A stretch of 64,000 nucleotides of DNA, from contig NZ_JAFEJA010000001.1 of NCBI RefSeq assembly GCF_016919245.1, positions 2,321,001-2,385,000 on the forward strand. The letters run 5' to 3'. The stretch's first letter is position 1. Every line of letters begins with the position of its first letter. Both the position numbers and the translations under genes were made by a program. Shown here piece by piece: positions 24,963 through 34,224 of this stretch. Source of the stretch: Streptomyces zhihengii. Its GTDB lineage: Bacteria > Actinomycetota > Actinomycetes > Streptomycetales > Streptomycetaceae. The notes beneath the pieces are model-generated. The model was given only the letters and a program-made list of their open reading frames with translations, did no database searches and was not told the origin of the DNA.

Positions 24963-25673
24963 TTATGCCGCGCCGGGCGCGACGAGCCGGTAGCCCACGC
25001 CGCGCACCGTCTCGATCAGCGCCGGCATGCGGAGCTTGGAGCGCAGGGAGGCCACGTGCACCTCCAGGGTGCGGCCGGTGCCCTCCCAGCTCGTGCGCCA
25101 GACCTCGCTGATGATCTGCTCGCGCCGGAAGACCACGCCCGGCCGCTGCGCCAGCAGGGCCAGCAGGTCGAACTCCTTGCGGGTGAGCTGCACGGCGGAG
25201 CCGTCGACGGTGACCTGCCGGGTGGACAGTTCGATCACCACCGCGCCGAACCGCAGGGCGTCGTCGCCCGCGCCGCCCTGCGCGCTGTCCTCCGGCGCTC
25301 CGGTGCGCCGGCTGACGGCGTGGATCCGGGCCAGCAACTCACCGGTGTCGTACGGCTTCACCACGTAGTCGTCGGCGCCGAGGTTGAGACCGTGGATGCG
25401 CGAGCGCACGTCGGAACGCGCGGTGACCATGATCACGGGGGTCGAGGTCAGCGTGCGCAGCTTGCCGCAGACCTGGTAGCCGTCCTGGTCGGGCAGCCCG
25501 AGGTCGAGCAGGACCACGCCGAAGGGCGGCTTGTCGGGGTGGGTGTCCGGCAGCACGGCGCGCAGCGCCTCCTCGCCGTTGCGGGCGTGGACGACCTGGA
25601 AGCCGTGCTTGGCCAGCACCGCGGACAGGGCGGCGGCGACGTGGTCGTCGTCCTCGACGAGGAGCAGCCTCAT
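24963..25673 (-). CDS. gluR: OmpR-type response regulator, GluR-like
   Basis: Two-component regulator, 236 aa. The receiver domain has the acidic pair in LVEDDDH and the phosphoacceptor Asp in LLDLGLPDQDG; the conserved Lys is in DYVVKPYDTGELLAR. The C-terminal winged-helix DNA-binding domain contains RKEFDLLALLAQRPG and TVRGVGYRL. The ATG at 25673 follows GGAGGCGGGTCC; the in-frame extension upstream is discarded. It is divergent from gluA across a 276-bp region and probably activates the transporter there, as reported for GluR in S. coelicolor (from memory). Confidence 0.9.
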   Translation of the reverse strand: MRLLLVEDDDHVAAALSAVLAKHGFQVVHARNGEEALRAVLPDTHPDKPPFGVVLLDLGLPDQDGYQVCGKLRTLTSTPVIMVTARSDVRSRIHGLNLGADDYVVKPYDTGELLARIHAVSRRTGAPEDSAQGGAGDDALRFGAVVIELSTRQVTVDGSAVQLTRKEFDLLALLAQRPGVVFRREQIISEVWRTSWEGTGRTLEVHVASLRSKLRMPALIETVRGVGYRLVAPGAA

Positions 25674-25949
25674 GGACCCGCCTCCCTTCGGTTTCTCGTG
25701 CGGCGGTGGGATGCATTGTTGCGAAATCTCCAACAGGGCATGAACGCCGATGGCCGCGCTCTCAGTCAAGGGGCCACTTGTTGCACGGAGGTTTCCGTTA
25801 CCCACCCGGTACGCTGATCATCGTCCTGTTCACGCATAGTGTCCGGTTGCAGCCATATCGTTATGCTCAATTTCCGCTCAGATGTGATGACGCTGGTCGC
25901 ACTGCGTGATTAGGGTCCTCCCAACCGAGGAGGATGGAGCAAGAGGCCG
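25674..25949. promoter_or_regulatory. Divergent gluR-gluA control region
   Basis: This region is less GC-rich than its neighbours. It contains an inverted repeat TGTTG (25717-25721) and CAACA (25731-25735), and a second TTGTTGC near 25788 that directly repeats the first half site (TTGTTGC at 25716). These are candidate operators for GluR or another regulator. TATGCT at 25862-25867 could be a -10 element for gluA, but I find no -35 at standard spacing. GAGGAGG lies 12-18 nt ahead of the gluA start. Confidence 0.45.
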
Positions 25950-26735
<786 letters not shown>

Positions 26736-26792
26736 GACCTGGATCCCACCCCCGATCCATCACTTCGCTCCAACTCTAGGGAAGTCATCATC

Positions 26793-27638
26793 ATGAAGCT
26801 TCGCAAGGTCACCGCCGCCTCGGCCGCCGTGCTCGCGATCACCCTGACGGCCACCGCCTGCGGCGGCGGCGAGAAGGACAGCGCCGACACCGGCTCGTCC
26901 GGCGGCGGCGAGAAGGTCACCATCGGCATCAAGATCGACCAGCCCGGTCTCGGCCTGAAGACCCCCGACGGCTCGTACTCGGGCTTCGACGTGGACGTCG
27001 CCAAGTACGTGGCCAAGGAGCTCGGCTACGACGAGAAGAACATCGAGTTCAAGGAGACGAAGAGCGCCGACCGCGAGACCGCGCTCTCCCGCGGCGACGT
27101 CGACTTCATCGCCGCCACCTACTCGATCACCGACGAGCGCAAGCAGAAGGTCGACTTCGCCGGCCCCTACCTGCTCGCCCACCAGGACCTGCTGATCCGC
27201 GCCGACGAGGACGTCAAGGACGGCGAGGACCTCAACGGCAAGAAGCTCTGCTCGGTCACCGGCTCGACCTCCGCGCAGAACGTCAAGAAGGACTTCGCCC
27301 CGAAGGCCCAGCTCAAGCAGGTCGGCACCTACTCCGAGTGCCTCGCCGCGCTGCAGAGCGGTGCCGTCGACGCCCTGACCACGGACGACTCGATCCTCGC
27401 GGGCTACGCCTCGCAGGACCAGTACAAGGGCAAGTTCAAGCTGGCCGGCCTCAAGCTGAGCAACGAGAACTACGGCATCGGCGTGAAGAAGGGCGACCAG
27501 GAGATGGTCGACAAGATCAACGCCGCCCTGGAGAAGATGGTCCAGGACAAGTCGTGGGACAAGGCTGTCCAGGCCAACTTCGGCCCGGCCAACTACCAGA
27601 ACGAGCCCGCGCCGAAGATCGGCAACATCGTCCAGTGA
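26793..27638 (+). CDS. gluB: Glutamate-binding lipoprotein GluB
   Basis: Extracellular substrate-binding lipoprotein of the PAAT family 3, 281 aa. The signal MKLRKVTAASAAVLAITLTA ends in TACGGG, with the lipidated Cys at about 23. The SBP_bac_3 fold shows GSYSGFDVDVAKYVAKELGY, SADRETALSRGDVDFIAATY, and LNGKKLCSVTGSTSAQNV. It captures glutamate outside and hands it to GluCD. A stem-loop (27654-27678) lies just downstream, consistent with higher expression of gluAB than of the permease genes. Confidence 0.94.
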   Translation: MKLRKVTAASAAVLAITLTATACGGGEKDSADTGSSGGGEKVTIGIKIDQPGLGLKTPDGSYSGFDVDVAKYVAKELGYDEKNIEFKETKSADRETALSRGDVDFIAATYSITDERKQKVDFAGPYLLAHQDLLIRADEDVKDGEDLNGKKLCSVTGSTSAQNVKKDFAPKAQLKQVGTYSECLAALQSGAVDALTTDDSILAGYASQDQYKGKFKLAGLKLSNENYGIGVKKGDQEMVDKINAALEKMVQDKSWDKAVQANFGPANYQNEPAPKIGNIVQ

Positions 27639-27653
27639 AGTACGGCCGCACGG

Positions 27654-27678
27654 CGCGCCGCCCGCTGAGGGCGGCGCG
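27654..27678 (+). terminator. Intra-operon hairpin between gluB and gluC
   Basis: CGCGCCGCCC (27654-27663), loop GCTGA, GGGCGGCGCG (27669-27678) forms a perfect 10-bp stem, 15 nt after the gluB stop, with no T-run. In binding-protein operons such hairpins often act as partial terminators or 3'-end stabilisers that raise binding-protein yield; that role is inferred. Confidence 0.7.
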
Positions 27679-27713
27679 TCCGGCCTTCCCCACACGCGGA
27701 AGCACGGGAGATC

Positions 27714-28382
27714 GTGTTCGACATTTTTGAAGGCTACGACCTGCTCGGGGCGTTCTGGGTCACGGTGAAGCTCACCGTCTTCTCCGGGATCGGTGCCCTG
27801 GTCCTCGGGACCGTGCTGGCCGCGATGCGTGTCAGTCCCGTCCCGCTGATGCGCGGCTTCGCCACCGTCTACGTCAATGTGGTCCGGAACATTCCGCTGA
27901 CCGTCATCATCGTCTTCTGCTCGCTCGGTCTCGCCGACATCTTCGGCATGACCCTGGGTGCGTCGGACGACTTCGACGAACTGGCGTTCCGGCTGGCCGT
28001 CCTCGGCCTGGCGGCCTACACCGCGGTCTTCGTCTGCGAGGCCGTGCGCTCGGGCATCAACACGGTGCCGGTGGGCCAGGCGGAGGCGGCGCGCGCGATC
28101 GGGCTGAGCTTCACCCAGGTCCTGAGGCACATCGTGCTTCCGCAGGCATTCCGCTCCGTGATCGGCCCGCTGACCAACGTGCTGATCGCCCTCACCAAGA
28201 ACACCACGGTCGCGTCGGCCATCGGCGTGGCCGAGGCGGCTCTCCTGATGAAGGAGATGATCGAGAACGAGGCGCAGCTCCTGCTGATCTCGGCGGTGTT
28301 CGCCCTCGGGTTCGTGATCCTGACCCTGCCCACCGGTCTCATCCTCGGCTGGGTCGGCAAGCGCATGGCGGTGAAGCGATGA
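27714..28382 (+). CDS. gluC: Glutamate ABC transporter permease GluC
   Basis: Integral-membrane subunit (HisM-like), 222 aa, with about five transmembrane helices and the EAA loop EAARAIGLSFTQVLRHIVLP that contacts the ATPase. The GTG at 27714 is preceded by GGGAG. Its end overlaps gluD by 4 nt (ATGA at 28379), so the permeases are translationally coupled. It partners with GluD as a heterodimer. Confidence 0.93.
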   Translation: MFDIFEGYDLLGAFWVTVKLTVFSGIGALVLGTVLAAMRVSPVPLMRGFATVYVNVVRNIPLTVIIVFCSLGLADIFGMTLGASDDFDELAFRLAVLGLAAYTAVFVCEAVRSGINTVPVGQAEAARAIGLSFTQVLRHIVLPQAFRSVIGPLTNVLIALTKNTTVASAIGVAEAALLMKEMIENEAQLLLISAVFALGFVILTLPTGLILGWVGKRMAVKR

Positions 28383-29284
28383 CCTCCGTCCTCTACGACG
28401 CCCCCGGCCCCCGGGCCAAGCGGCGCAACATCTTCTACACCGCGGCCTTCGTCGTCCTGCTGGCGCTGGGCCTGTGGTGGATCTTCTCGGTGATGAGCGA
28501 CAAGGGCCAGCTCGAGTGGTCCCTCTGGGAGCCGTTCGTCACCGCCCAGGCGTGGACCACCTATCTGCTGCCCGGTCTGGGGAACACGCTCAAGGCGGCG
28601 GCCCTCTCGCTGGTGATCGCCCTGCCGCTGGGCGCGGTCTTCGGCATCGCCCGCATGTCCGACCACCGCTGGGTGCGGGTGCCGGCCGGTGTGATCGTCG
28701 AGTTCTTCCGCGCGATCCCGGTCCTGCTGCTGATGCTGTTCGCGAACGAGTTCTACTCGGCCTACACGGGCGTGAGCACGGAGGTCCGCCCGCTGTACGC
28801 GGTGGTCACCGGTCTGGTGCTCTACAACGCCTCGGTCATCGCCGAGATCGTGCGGGCCGGCATCCTCTCGCTGCCGAAGGGGCAGTCGGAGGCGGCCAAG
28901 GCGATCGGTCTGCGCAAGGGCCAGACGATGACGAGCATCCTGCTGCCGCAGGCCGTGACCGCGATGCTGCCGGCCCTGGTCAGCCAGCTCGTCGTCATCG
29001 TGAAGGACACCACGCTCGGCGGCGCGCTGCTGGCCTTCCCCGAGCTGCTGAACGCCCGCGGGACGCTGGCCGCGAACTACGCCAACGTCATCCCGAGCTT
29101 CATCATCGTCGCGATCATCTTCATCGTCCTGAACCTGCTGCTCACGACCTTCGCCTCGTGGCTGGAGCGCCGCCTGCGGCGCGCCAAGCGCAGCAGCGGC
29201 GCGGTGCTCGCGGCGGACACCGCGGGCGCCGAGGAGCCGGTCGCCGAGCCCGGCGTCAAGACCGACGACGGACGCGGTACCTGA
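28379..29284 (+). CDS. gluD: Glutamate ABC transporter permease GluD
   Basis: Second permease subunit, 301 aa. It is longer than GluC, with an N-terminal cytosolic stretch, about five to six membrane helices, and the EAA loop SEAAKAIGLRKGQTMTSILL. The charged C-terminal tail (LRRAKRSSGAVLAADTAGAE) is cytosolic. Its start overlaps the gluC stop by 4 nt. The operon closes with the strong hairpin at 29307-29342. Confidence 0.93.
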   Translation: MTSVLYDAPGPRAKRRNIFYTAAFVVLLALGLWWIFSVMSDKGQLEWSLWEPFVTAQAWTTYLLPGLGNTLKAAALSLVIALPLGAVFGIARMSDHRWVRVPAGVIVEFFRAIPVLLLMLFANEFYSAYTGVSTEVRPLYAVVTGLVLYNASVIAEIVRAGILSLPKGQSEAAKAIGLRKGQTMTSILLPQAVTAMLPALVSQLVVIVKDTTLGGALLAFPELLNARGTLAANYANVIPSFIIVAIIFIVLNLLLTTFASWLERRLRRAKRSSGAVLAADTAGAEEPVAEPGVKTDDGRGT

Positions 29285-29306
29285 CGGATCGTCCGATGTT
29301 CGACAC

Positions 29307-29342
29307 CCGAGGGGCGGTGGCCGTGCGGCCACCGCCCCTCGG
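29307..29342 (+). terminator. Terminator of the gluABCD operon
   Basis: CCGAGGGGCGGTGGCC (29307-29322) pairs perfectly with 29327-29342 around a GTGC tetraloop, 22 nt after the gluD stop. It is a 16-bp stem. Confidence 0.88.
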
Positions 29343-29485
29343 CGCACATGGTGTCGCTTGACGCGGGCACTCGCAGTGAGTTGCATACGTTCTGTGATCG
29401 CGCACCGGGCTTGTTCCGCAGCTCCCCGCCCGCCCCATGAGCCCCAGGCCGCCCCGTCGGCCGCCGTCCTTGGGGGAGCCGTCCC

Positions 29486-31087
29486 GTGGACCCGGTGATC
29501 GTGGTCGGGGCGGGCCCCGCCGGGCTCGCTCTCGCCCTCTCCCTCGCCGCCCAGGACGTGCCGTCCGTGGTGCTCGACGAGACCGGCGGCAAGGACGAGT
29601 CCCGCCCGGCCCGCACCGTCGTCCTGCGCGCGGACACCGCGGCGGCGGCCGAACGCCTCGGCTGCGCCACGCTTCGTGACGAGGGAGTCCGCTGGACGGG
29701 CTGGCGTTCGATGCTGCGCCGCCAGGAGATGCGGCGGCTGCCCCTCGGCGACGCCGTCACGCCCGCCCCGCTGCACGTCCCCCAGCACGCCCTCGCCCGG
29801 GGCCTGCGGGAGGCCGTCGCGGCCGAGCGGCTGGTCAAGCTGGTCACCGACAGCCGCCTCGACACCCTGGAACAGGACCGCACCGGGGTCACCGCCCACA
29901 CCCGCGGCCCGTCGGGGACCTGGTGGCGGGGCAGCTATCTGGTCGGCTGCGACGGGGCCCGGTCCACCGTGCGCAAGCTCCTCGGCATCCGCTTCCCCGG
30001 CCGCACCGCGGTCGAACGCCACGCGGTGGCCGCGCTGCGCACCGAACTGCCCTGGCCCGGGGAGGCGTTGCTGCACCGGCGGCCGCCGTGGCTGCCGGGC
30101 ACGGAGGAGGTCACGGCCCGGCCGCTGGCGGACGGGCTGTGGCGTCTGGACTGGCTGCTGCCGCCCCGGGGGGACCTGGTCACCCCGGAGAGCCTGGTGG
30201 CCCGGGTGCGCGACACCCTCGCCGGCTGGTGCGGCGAGACGCCGGCGTACGAACTGCTCGACACCGGCGTGCACACCATCCACCACCGGCTGGCCAGGCG
30301 CTGGCGGGTGGACCGGACCTTCCTCGCCGGCGACGCCGCCCATCTGCTGGGCGCCCTCGGCACCCAGGGCGTCGACGAAGGACTCCGCGACGTCGGCAAC
30401 CTGGCGTGGAAGCTGGCACACGCCTGGCACCACGGTGCGTCGTCCGTGCTGCTGGACAGCTACCAGGACGAGCGGCGCACGGCCGTCGCGGCGCGGCTGC
30501 GGGCCGCCGACCAGTCGCTGCCGATACTGCGCAGCGGAGGCGGGCTGCGGACCTATCTGCCGGGCGCGGCCCGGGGACACGACGCCATGCTCACCGACGG
30601 TCACCTCGGGCACGGGCCGCTCGGCGCACCGCCCGTCCACACCCACTCACCGCTCGCCCCGGAGCCCACGGCGAGCTGGGCGCCGGTGGCCACCCGGACC
30701 GGCGCGCCGGTCGAGGACGTGCGGGTGACGGCGCCGGACGGCACCACCGGCACCCTGCGCGGGCGGCTCGGCCGGGGGCTGCTCGTGGTGCTGGTCGCCC
30801 CCGGCACCGGGGTGTGGGACCGGCGGCACTGGGTCAGCGCGGGGGTGATGCCCCGGCTGGCGACGGCGGTGGACGGTCTTCCCGTACGGGCCGAACTGCT
30901 GGTGACCGAGGCCTATCCGGGCGCCTCCGCGCACACCGTGCTGCTCGTCCGGCCCGACGGGCATCTCGCGGCCGCGTTCGCCGGGGTCCGTCCCGGCGAA
31001 CTGCACGCGGCCGCGGACGCCGTGCGCGGCGGCGCGCCCGCGGCGGACCGCGCCGGCCGGGGCGCCCGCACCGCGGACGTCGATTGA
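29486..31087 (+). CDS. FAD-dependent aromatic monooxygenase (PHBH-like)
   Basis: Predicted flavin hydroxylase of the FAD_binding_3 family, 533 aa. The N-terminal Rossmann motif is VVGAGPAGLALALSLAAQ, the DG motif is LVGCDGARSTVRKLLG, and the FAD ribityl motif is TFLAGDAAHLLGALGTQGVD. A C-terminal thioredoxin-like domain runs from about residue 410, as in phenol hydroxylase-type enzymes. The GTG start has GGGGGAG about 7 nt upstream. It sits alone between gluABCD and the cysteine-dioxygenase unit, with no polyketide or aromatic-degradation genes near it, so the substrate cannot be guessed. Confidence 0.85.
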   Translation: MDPVIVVGAGPAGLALALSLAAQDVPSVVLDETGGKDESRPARTVVLRADTAAAAERLGCATLRDEGVRWTGWRSMLRRQEMRRLPLGDAVTPAPLHVPQHALARGLREAVAAERLVKLVTDSRLDTLEQDRTGVTAHTRGPSGTWWRGSYLVGCDGARSTVRKLLGIRFPGRTAVERHAVAALRTELPWPGEALLHRRPPWLPGTEEVTARPLADGLWRLDWLLPPRGDLVTPESLVARVRDTLAGWCGETPAYELLDTGVHTIHHRLARRWRVDRTFLAGDAAHLLGALGTQGVDEGLRDVGNLAWKLAHAWHHGASSVLLDSYQDERRTAVAARLRAADQSLPILRSGGGLRTYLPGAARGHDAMLTDGHLGHGPLGAPPVHTHSPLAPEPTASWAPVATRTGAPVEDVRVTAPDGTTGTLRGRLGRGLLVVLVAPGTGVWDRRHWVSAGVMPRLATAVDGLPVRAELLVTEAYPGASAHTVLLVRPDGHLAAAFAGVRPGELHAAADAVRGGAPAADRAGRGARTADVD

Positions 31088-31158
31088 CCGGCGGAGATCC
31101 ACATGGTGTACTCCGGAGCGTGACCGACACCTATGCGCGCCTGTGGCGGAGGGTCCAT

Positions 31159-31206
31159 ATGGACCTCGTCCGCTACGCGGGCTGCGTGTGTCGACCGTCC
31201 TGCTGA
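31159..31206 (+). CDS. Cysteine-rich leader peptide (uORF)
   Basis: A 15-aa ORF, MDLVRYAGCVCRPSC, preceded by GGAGGG at ideal spacing and followed by a stop 66 bp before the cysteine dioxygenase start. Cysteine fills positions 9, 11 and 15, the last codon. Short leaders of this kind are common in Streptomyces upstream of sulfur-metabolism genes, and cysteine-responsive leader peptides are reported in mycobacteria (from memory). It probably makes expression of the downstream pair respond to charged tRNA-Cys. I did not find a clear alternative hairpin pair by eye. Confidence 0.7.
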   Translation: MDLVRYAGCVCRPSC

Positions 31207-31272
31207 CTCGCCTCCCCCGCGCCACGGCCCGCTGCGCCGTCGCGCCCTCCCGCGAACTCAGGACGGTTTCCC

Positions 31273-31839
31273 GTGTCCCAGCCCGCCCAGCCGCTCTCCC
31301 CTCCCGCCGCTCCGCATGCGGACGGCGAGGGGGCGTCCCGCTCGTCCGGCCCCAGTGCGGCCGAACTCCTCGACTTCGTGCGCCGCGCCGCCGCCGACAG
31401 GGAACTGATCGCCTCGCTCCCCCGCGACCCCGAGGGGCGCACCTGGCTGCGGCTCGACGGTCCGCGGGGCAGCGAGGCATGGCTCATCGGCTGGCCGCCC
31501 GGCACGGGCACCGGCTGGCACGACCACGCCGAGTCGCTGGGCGCGTTCGCCACCGCTGAGGGCGAACTGACCGAGTACTCGCTCGCCGTCCGGCTGCCGT
31601 CGAGCGGCTGGCGCAGCCTGGAGCTGAACGAGGGCGTGGACCGGGAGCGGCGGCTGCCCGGCGGGAGCGCCCGCGCGTTCGGCGCCCACCATGTGCACGA
31701 GGTGCTCAACGAATCGGCTACCGAGCACGCCGTCTCCGTCCACGCGTACTATCCGCCGCTGCCGCTGATGCGGCGCTTCAGCCGGTCCGGCGCGGTGCTG
31801 CGGCTGGAGCAGGTGGAGCGCCCGGAGGACTGGCAGTGA
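31273..31839 (+). CDS. Cysteine dioxygenase type I
   Basis: Cupin non-heme iron dioxygenase that oxidises cysteine to cysteine sulfinate. The product is 188 aa. The iron site is seen as GWHDHAESLGAF (His-x-His) and the third His as AHHVHEVLN, with a cupin core between. The N-terminal ~28 residues are Pro/Ser-rich and not part of the fold. It starts with GTG at 31273, 66 nt after the leader peptide stop. Its stop overlaps the rhodanese start by 4 nt (GTGA), so both proteins are coupled. Expected role: removing excess cysteine, with the partner handling sulfane sulfur. Confidence 0.88.
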   Translation: MSQPAQPLSPPAAPHADGEGASRSSGPSAAELLDFVRRAAADRELIASLPRDPEGRTWLRLDGPRGSEAWLIGWPPGTGTGWHDHAESLGAFATAEGELTEYSLAVRLPSSGWRSLELNEGVDRERRLPGGSARAFGAHHVHEVLNESATEHAVSVHAYYPPLPLMRRFSRSGAVLRLEQVERPEDWQ

Positions 31840-32309
31840 GCGCGCGGCCGGGCATCGACGCACTGCTGGAGCGGATACGCGAGGGCTTCGAGCGGGTCGG
31901 TCCGCGCGAGGCGTACGAGGCGGCCGGGGACGGCGCGCTGCTGGTGGACATCCGCTACCAGGCGCTGCGGGAGCGCGACGGGCTGATCCCGGGCGCCGTG
32001 GTGGTGGAACGCAACGAGTTGGAGTGGCGGCTCGACCCGACGGGCAGCCACCGCCTGGCGGAGGTCTCGGGCCCGGGGCTGCGCGTCGTGGTGATCTGCA
32101 ACGAGGGGTACGCCTCCTCGCTCGCCGCGGAGTCGCTGCACCGGCTCGGGCTGCACCGGGCGACGGACCTGACCGGCGGCTTCCAGGCGTGGCGCGCCGC
32201 GGGCCTGCCGGTCGCCGGCTGGACCCCGGAGACGGGCGCCCCCGCGCTGCCCGCCGTGCACCGCGAGCACTCGGCCCCGCCCGCCACGGGCACCCCCGGC
32301 CGGGACTGA
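31836..32309 (+). CDS. Rhodanese-like sulfurtransferase
   Basis: Single-domain rhodanese, 157 aa: LLVDIRYQALRERDGLIPGA at the front, then the catalytic Cys in VVICNEGYASSLAAESL, then GGFQAWRAAGLPV. It should move sulfane sulfur, for example from thiosulfate or persulfide, to an acceptor. The C-terminus is a short Pro/Ala tail. The 4-nt overlap with cysteine dioxygenase (GTGA at 31836) and the leader peptide upstream indicate one cysteine-regulated unit. Confidence 0.88.
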   Translation: MSARPGIDALLERIREGFERVGPREAYEAAGDGALLVDIRYQALRERDGLIPGAVVVERNELEWRLDPTGSHRLAEVSGPGLRVVVICNEGYASSLAAESLHRLGLHRATDLTGGFQAWRAAGLPVAGWTPETGAPALPAVHREHSAPPATGTPGRD

Positions 32310-32380
32310 CGGCAGCGGTCCTGCGTGCCGCCGGCGGCGCCCTTCGGGGCACGCCCGCGGTACGGGGGGCGGCGGCCCCG

Positions 32381-32950
32381 TCAGAAGCCGGTGTCCTCCA
32401 GGTCGTCCACGTCCTCGCCCTCTTCCTCCAGGGCGCGCCGCACCACGCGCAGGGACATGCCCTCCGGGTATCCCTTGCGGGCGAGCATCCCGGCCAGGCG
32501 CCGTATCCGGCGGTCCCGGTCGAGGCCCCGGGTGGACCGGAGCCGGCGTGCCACCAGCTCCCGGGCCGTCTCCTCCTCCTGGTCGGAGTCGAGCCGGCCC
32601 ACGGCCTCGTCGATCAGGGAGGAGTCGACTCCCTTGGTGCGCAGCTCGCGTGCCAGCGCCCGCCGGGCGAGTCCGCGCCCGTGGTGGCGGGACTCGACCC
32701 ACGCGCCGGCGAAGGCGGCGTCGTCGATCAGGCCCACGTCCTCGAAACGGGAGAGGACCTCCTCCGCGACCTCCGGAGGGATCTCCCGCTTGTGCAGGGC
32801 GTCCGCGAGCTGCTTGCGGGTGCGGGGGGTCCCGGTGAGCAGGCGCAGGCAGATCGCCCGCGCCCGCTCGACCGGGTCCTGCGGCGGCAGCGCCTGCCCG
32901 GCCCTCGACGGGTCGGCGCTGTCGCCCGGCCATGGGGTACGCCGGGCCAT
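32381..32950 (-). CDS. recX: RecA regulator RecX
   Basis: Binds RecA filaments and limits their activity. The product is 189 aa, made of helical repeats: CLRLLTGTPRTRKQLADALH, EEVLSRFEDVGLIDDAAFAG, and later ELRTKGVDSSLIDEAV. It begins 3 bp after the recA stop on the same strand, the usual recA-recX operon, which keeps levels linked to recA induction. It ends close to, and convergent with, the rhodanese gene. Confidence 0.94.
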   Translation of the reverse strand: MARRTPWPGDSADPSRAGQALPPQDPVERARAICLRLLTGTPRTRKQLADALHKREIPPEVAEEVLSRFEDVGLIDDAAFAGAWVESRHHGRGLARRALARELRTKGVDSSLIDEAVGRLDSDQEEETARELVARRLRSTRGLDRDRRIRRLAGMLARKGYPEGMSLRVVRRALEEEGEDVDDLEDTGF

Positions 32951-32953
32951 GGA

Positions 32954-34078
32954 TCAGGCCTTGGCCGCCGCCGTCTTGGCCGACTTGGCCTTGGTCGCGG
33001 GCGCCGGCACGGACTTCGCCGCGTCGTCGGCCGCGGCGGTGGCCGCCGGCTCGGCTCCGGGCTCGGCCGCGGCGTCCTCCGGGCGGACACCCACGCCGAG
33101 CTTGTCCTTGATCTTCTTCTCGATCTCGTCGGCGAGGTCGGGGTTGTCCTTGAGGAAGTTGCGGGCGTTCTCCTTGCCCTGGCCGAGCTGGTCGCCCTCG
33201 TACGTGTACCAGGCGCCGGCCTTGCGGACGAAGCCGTGCTCAACGCCCATGTCGATCAGACCGCCCTCGCGGCTGATGCCCTGGCCGTAGAGGATGTCGA
33301 ACTCGGCCTGCTTGAAGGGCGGGGCGACCTTGTTCTTCACGACCTTGCAGCGGGTGCGGTTGCCGACCGCGTCCGTGCCGTCCTTCAGGGTCTCGATACG
33401 GCGGATGTCGATGCGCACCGAGGCGTAGAACTTGAGCGCGCGGCCACCGGTCGTGGTCTCCGGCGAGCCGAACATCACACCGATCTTCTCGCGGAGCTGG
33501 TTGATGAAGATCGCGGTGGTCTTGGACTGGTTGAGCGCGCTGGTGATCTTGCGGAGCGCCTGGCTCATCAGCCGGGCCTGGAGGCCGACGTGGGAGTCGC
33601 CCATCTCGCCCTCGATCTCCGCACGGGGCACCAGGGCCGCCACGGAGTCGATGACGATGAGGTCGAGGGCGCCGGAACGGACCAGCATGTCCACGATCTC
33701 GAGGGCCTGCTCGCCGTTGTCCGGCTGGGAGAGGATGAGGTTGTCGATGTCGACGCCGAGCTTCTTGGCGTACTCCGGGTCGAGCGCGTGCTCGGCGTCC
33801 ACGAAGGCCACCTGGCCGCCCGCGCGCTGGGCGTTGGCGACGGCGTGCAGGGTCAGGGTCGTCTTGCCGGAGGACTCGGGGCCGTAGACCTCCACCACGC
33901 GGCCGCGCGGCAGGCCGCCGACGCCGAGGGCGACGTCCAGAGCGGTCGACCCGGTGGGGATGACCTCGATGGGCTCGTTCGGCCGCTCGCCGAGGCGCAT
34001 GACGGCGCCCTTGCCGAATTGCCGTTCAATCTGTGCGAGCGCGGCGTCGAGCGCCTTCTCGCGGTCGGTTCCTGCCAT
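32954..34078 (-). CDS. recA: Recombinase RecA
   Basis: DNA strand exchange protein and LexA co-protease, 374 aa. Walker A is [10 protein letters not shown] near residue 70; the segment [20 protein letters not shown], the L2-region [20 protein letters not shown] and the Ala/Lys-rich C-terminus ([11 protein letters not shown]) are as in other Streptomyces RecA proteins. The ATG at 34078 starts [11 protein letters not shown]; the extension to 34144 overlaps the promoter and is rejected. Two promoter signatures lie upstream (34126-34144 and 34225-34254). Confidence 0.97.
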   Translation of the reverse strand: MAGTDREKALDAALAQIERQFGKGAVMRLGERPNEPIEVIPTGSTALDVALGVGGLPRGRVVEVYGPESSGKTTLTLHAVANAQRAGGQVAFVDAEHALDPEYAKKLGVDIDNLILSQPDNGEQALEIVDMLVRSGALDLIVIDSVAALVPRAEIEGEMGDSHVGLQARLMSQALRKITSALNQSKTTAIFINQLREKIGVMFGSPETTTGGRALKFYASVRIDIRRIETLKDGTDAVGNRTRCKVVKNKVAPPFKQAEFDILYGQGISREGGLIDMGVEHGFVRKAGAWYTYEGDQLGQGKENARNFLKDNPDLADEIEKKIKDKLGVGVRPEDAAAEPGAEPAATAAADDAAKSVPAPATKAKSAKTAAAKA

Positions 34079-34125
34079 GGGTTCCACCCGATTTGCTTGA
34101 GTCGATCGCTTCACGTCAAAGACGC

Positions 34126-34144
34126 TAACCCCTGCCACTGACAA
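34126..34144 (-). promoter_or_regulatory. PafBC-type (RecA-NDp) promoter motif of recA
   Basis: On the minus strand, TTGTCAGTGGC (34144-34134) is followed by six bases and TAGCGT. This matches the LexA-independent actinobacterial recA promoter motif TTGTCAGTGGC-N6-TAGggT described in Streptomyces and assigned to PafBC in mycobacteria (from memory). It lies about 50 bp upstream of the recA ATG. Confidence 0.82.
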
Positions 34145-34224
34145 CGGGCCCCGACGTCCCTCCGGCCTGTGGACAACTCATGGCCGCTCCGGGGATCCGG
34201 ACGGCGCCGCGGGGCCGGAATCCC

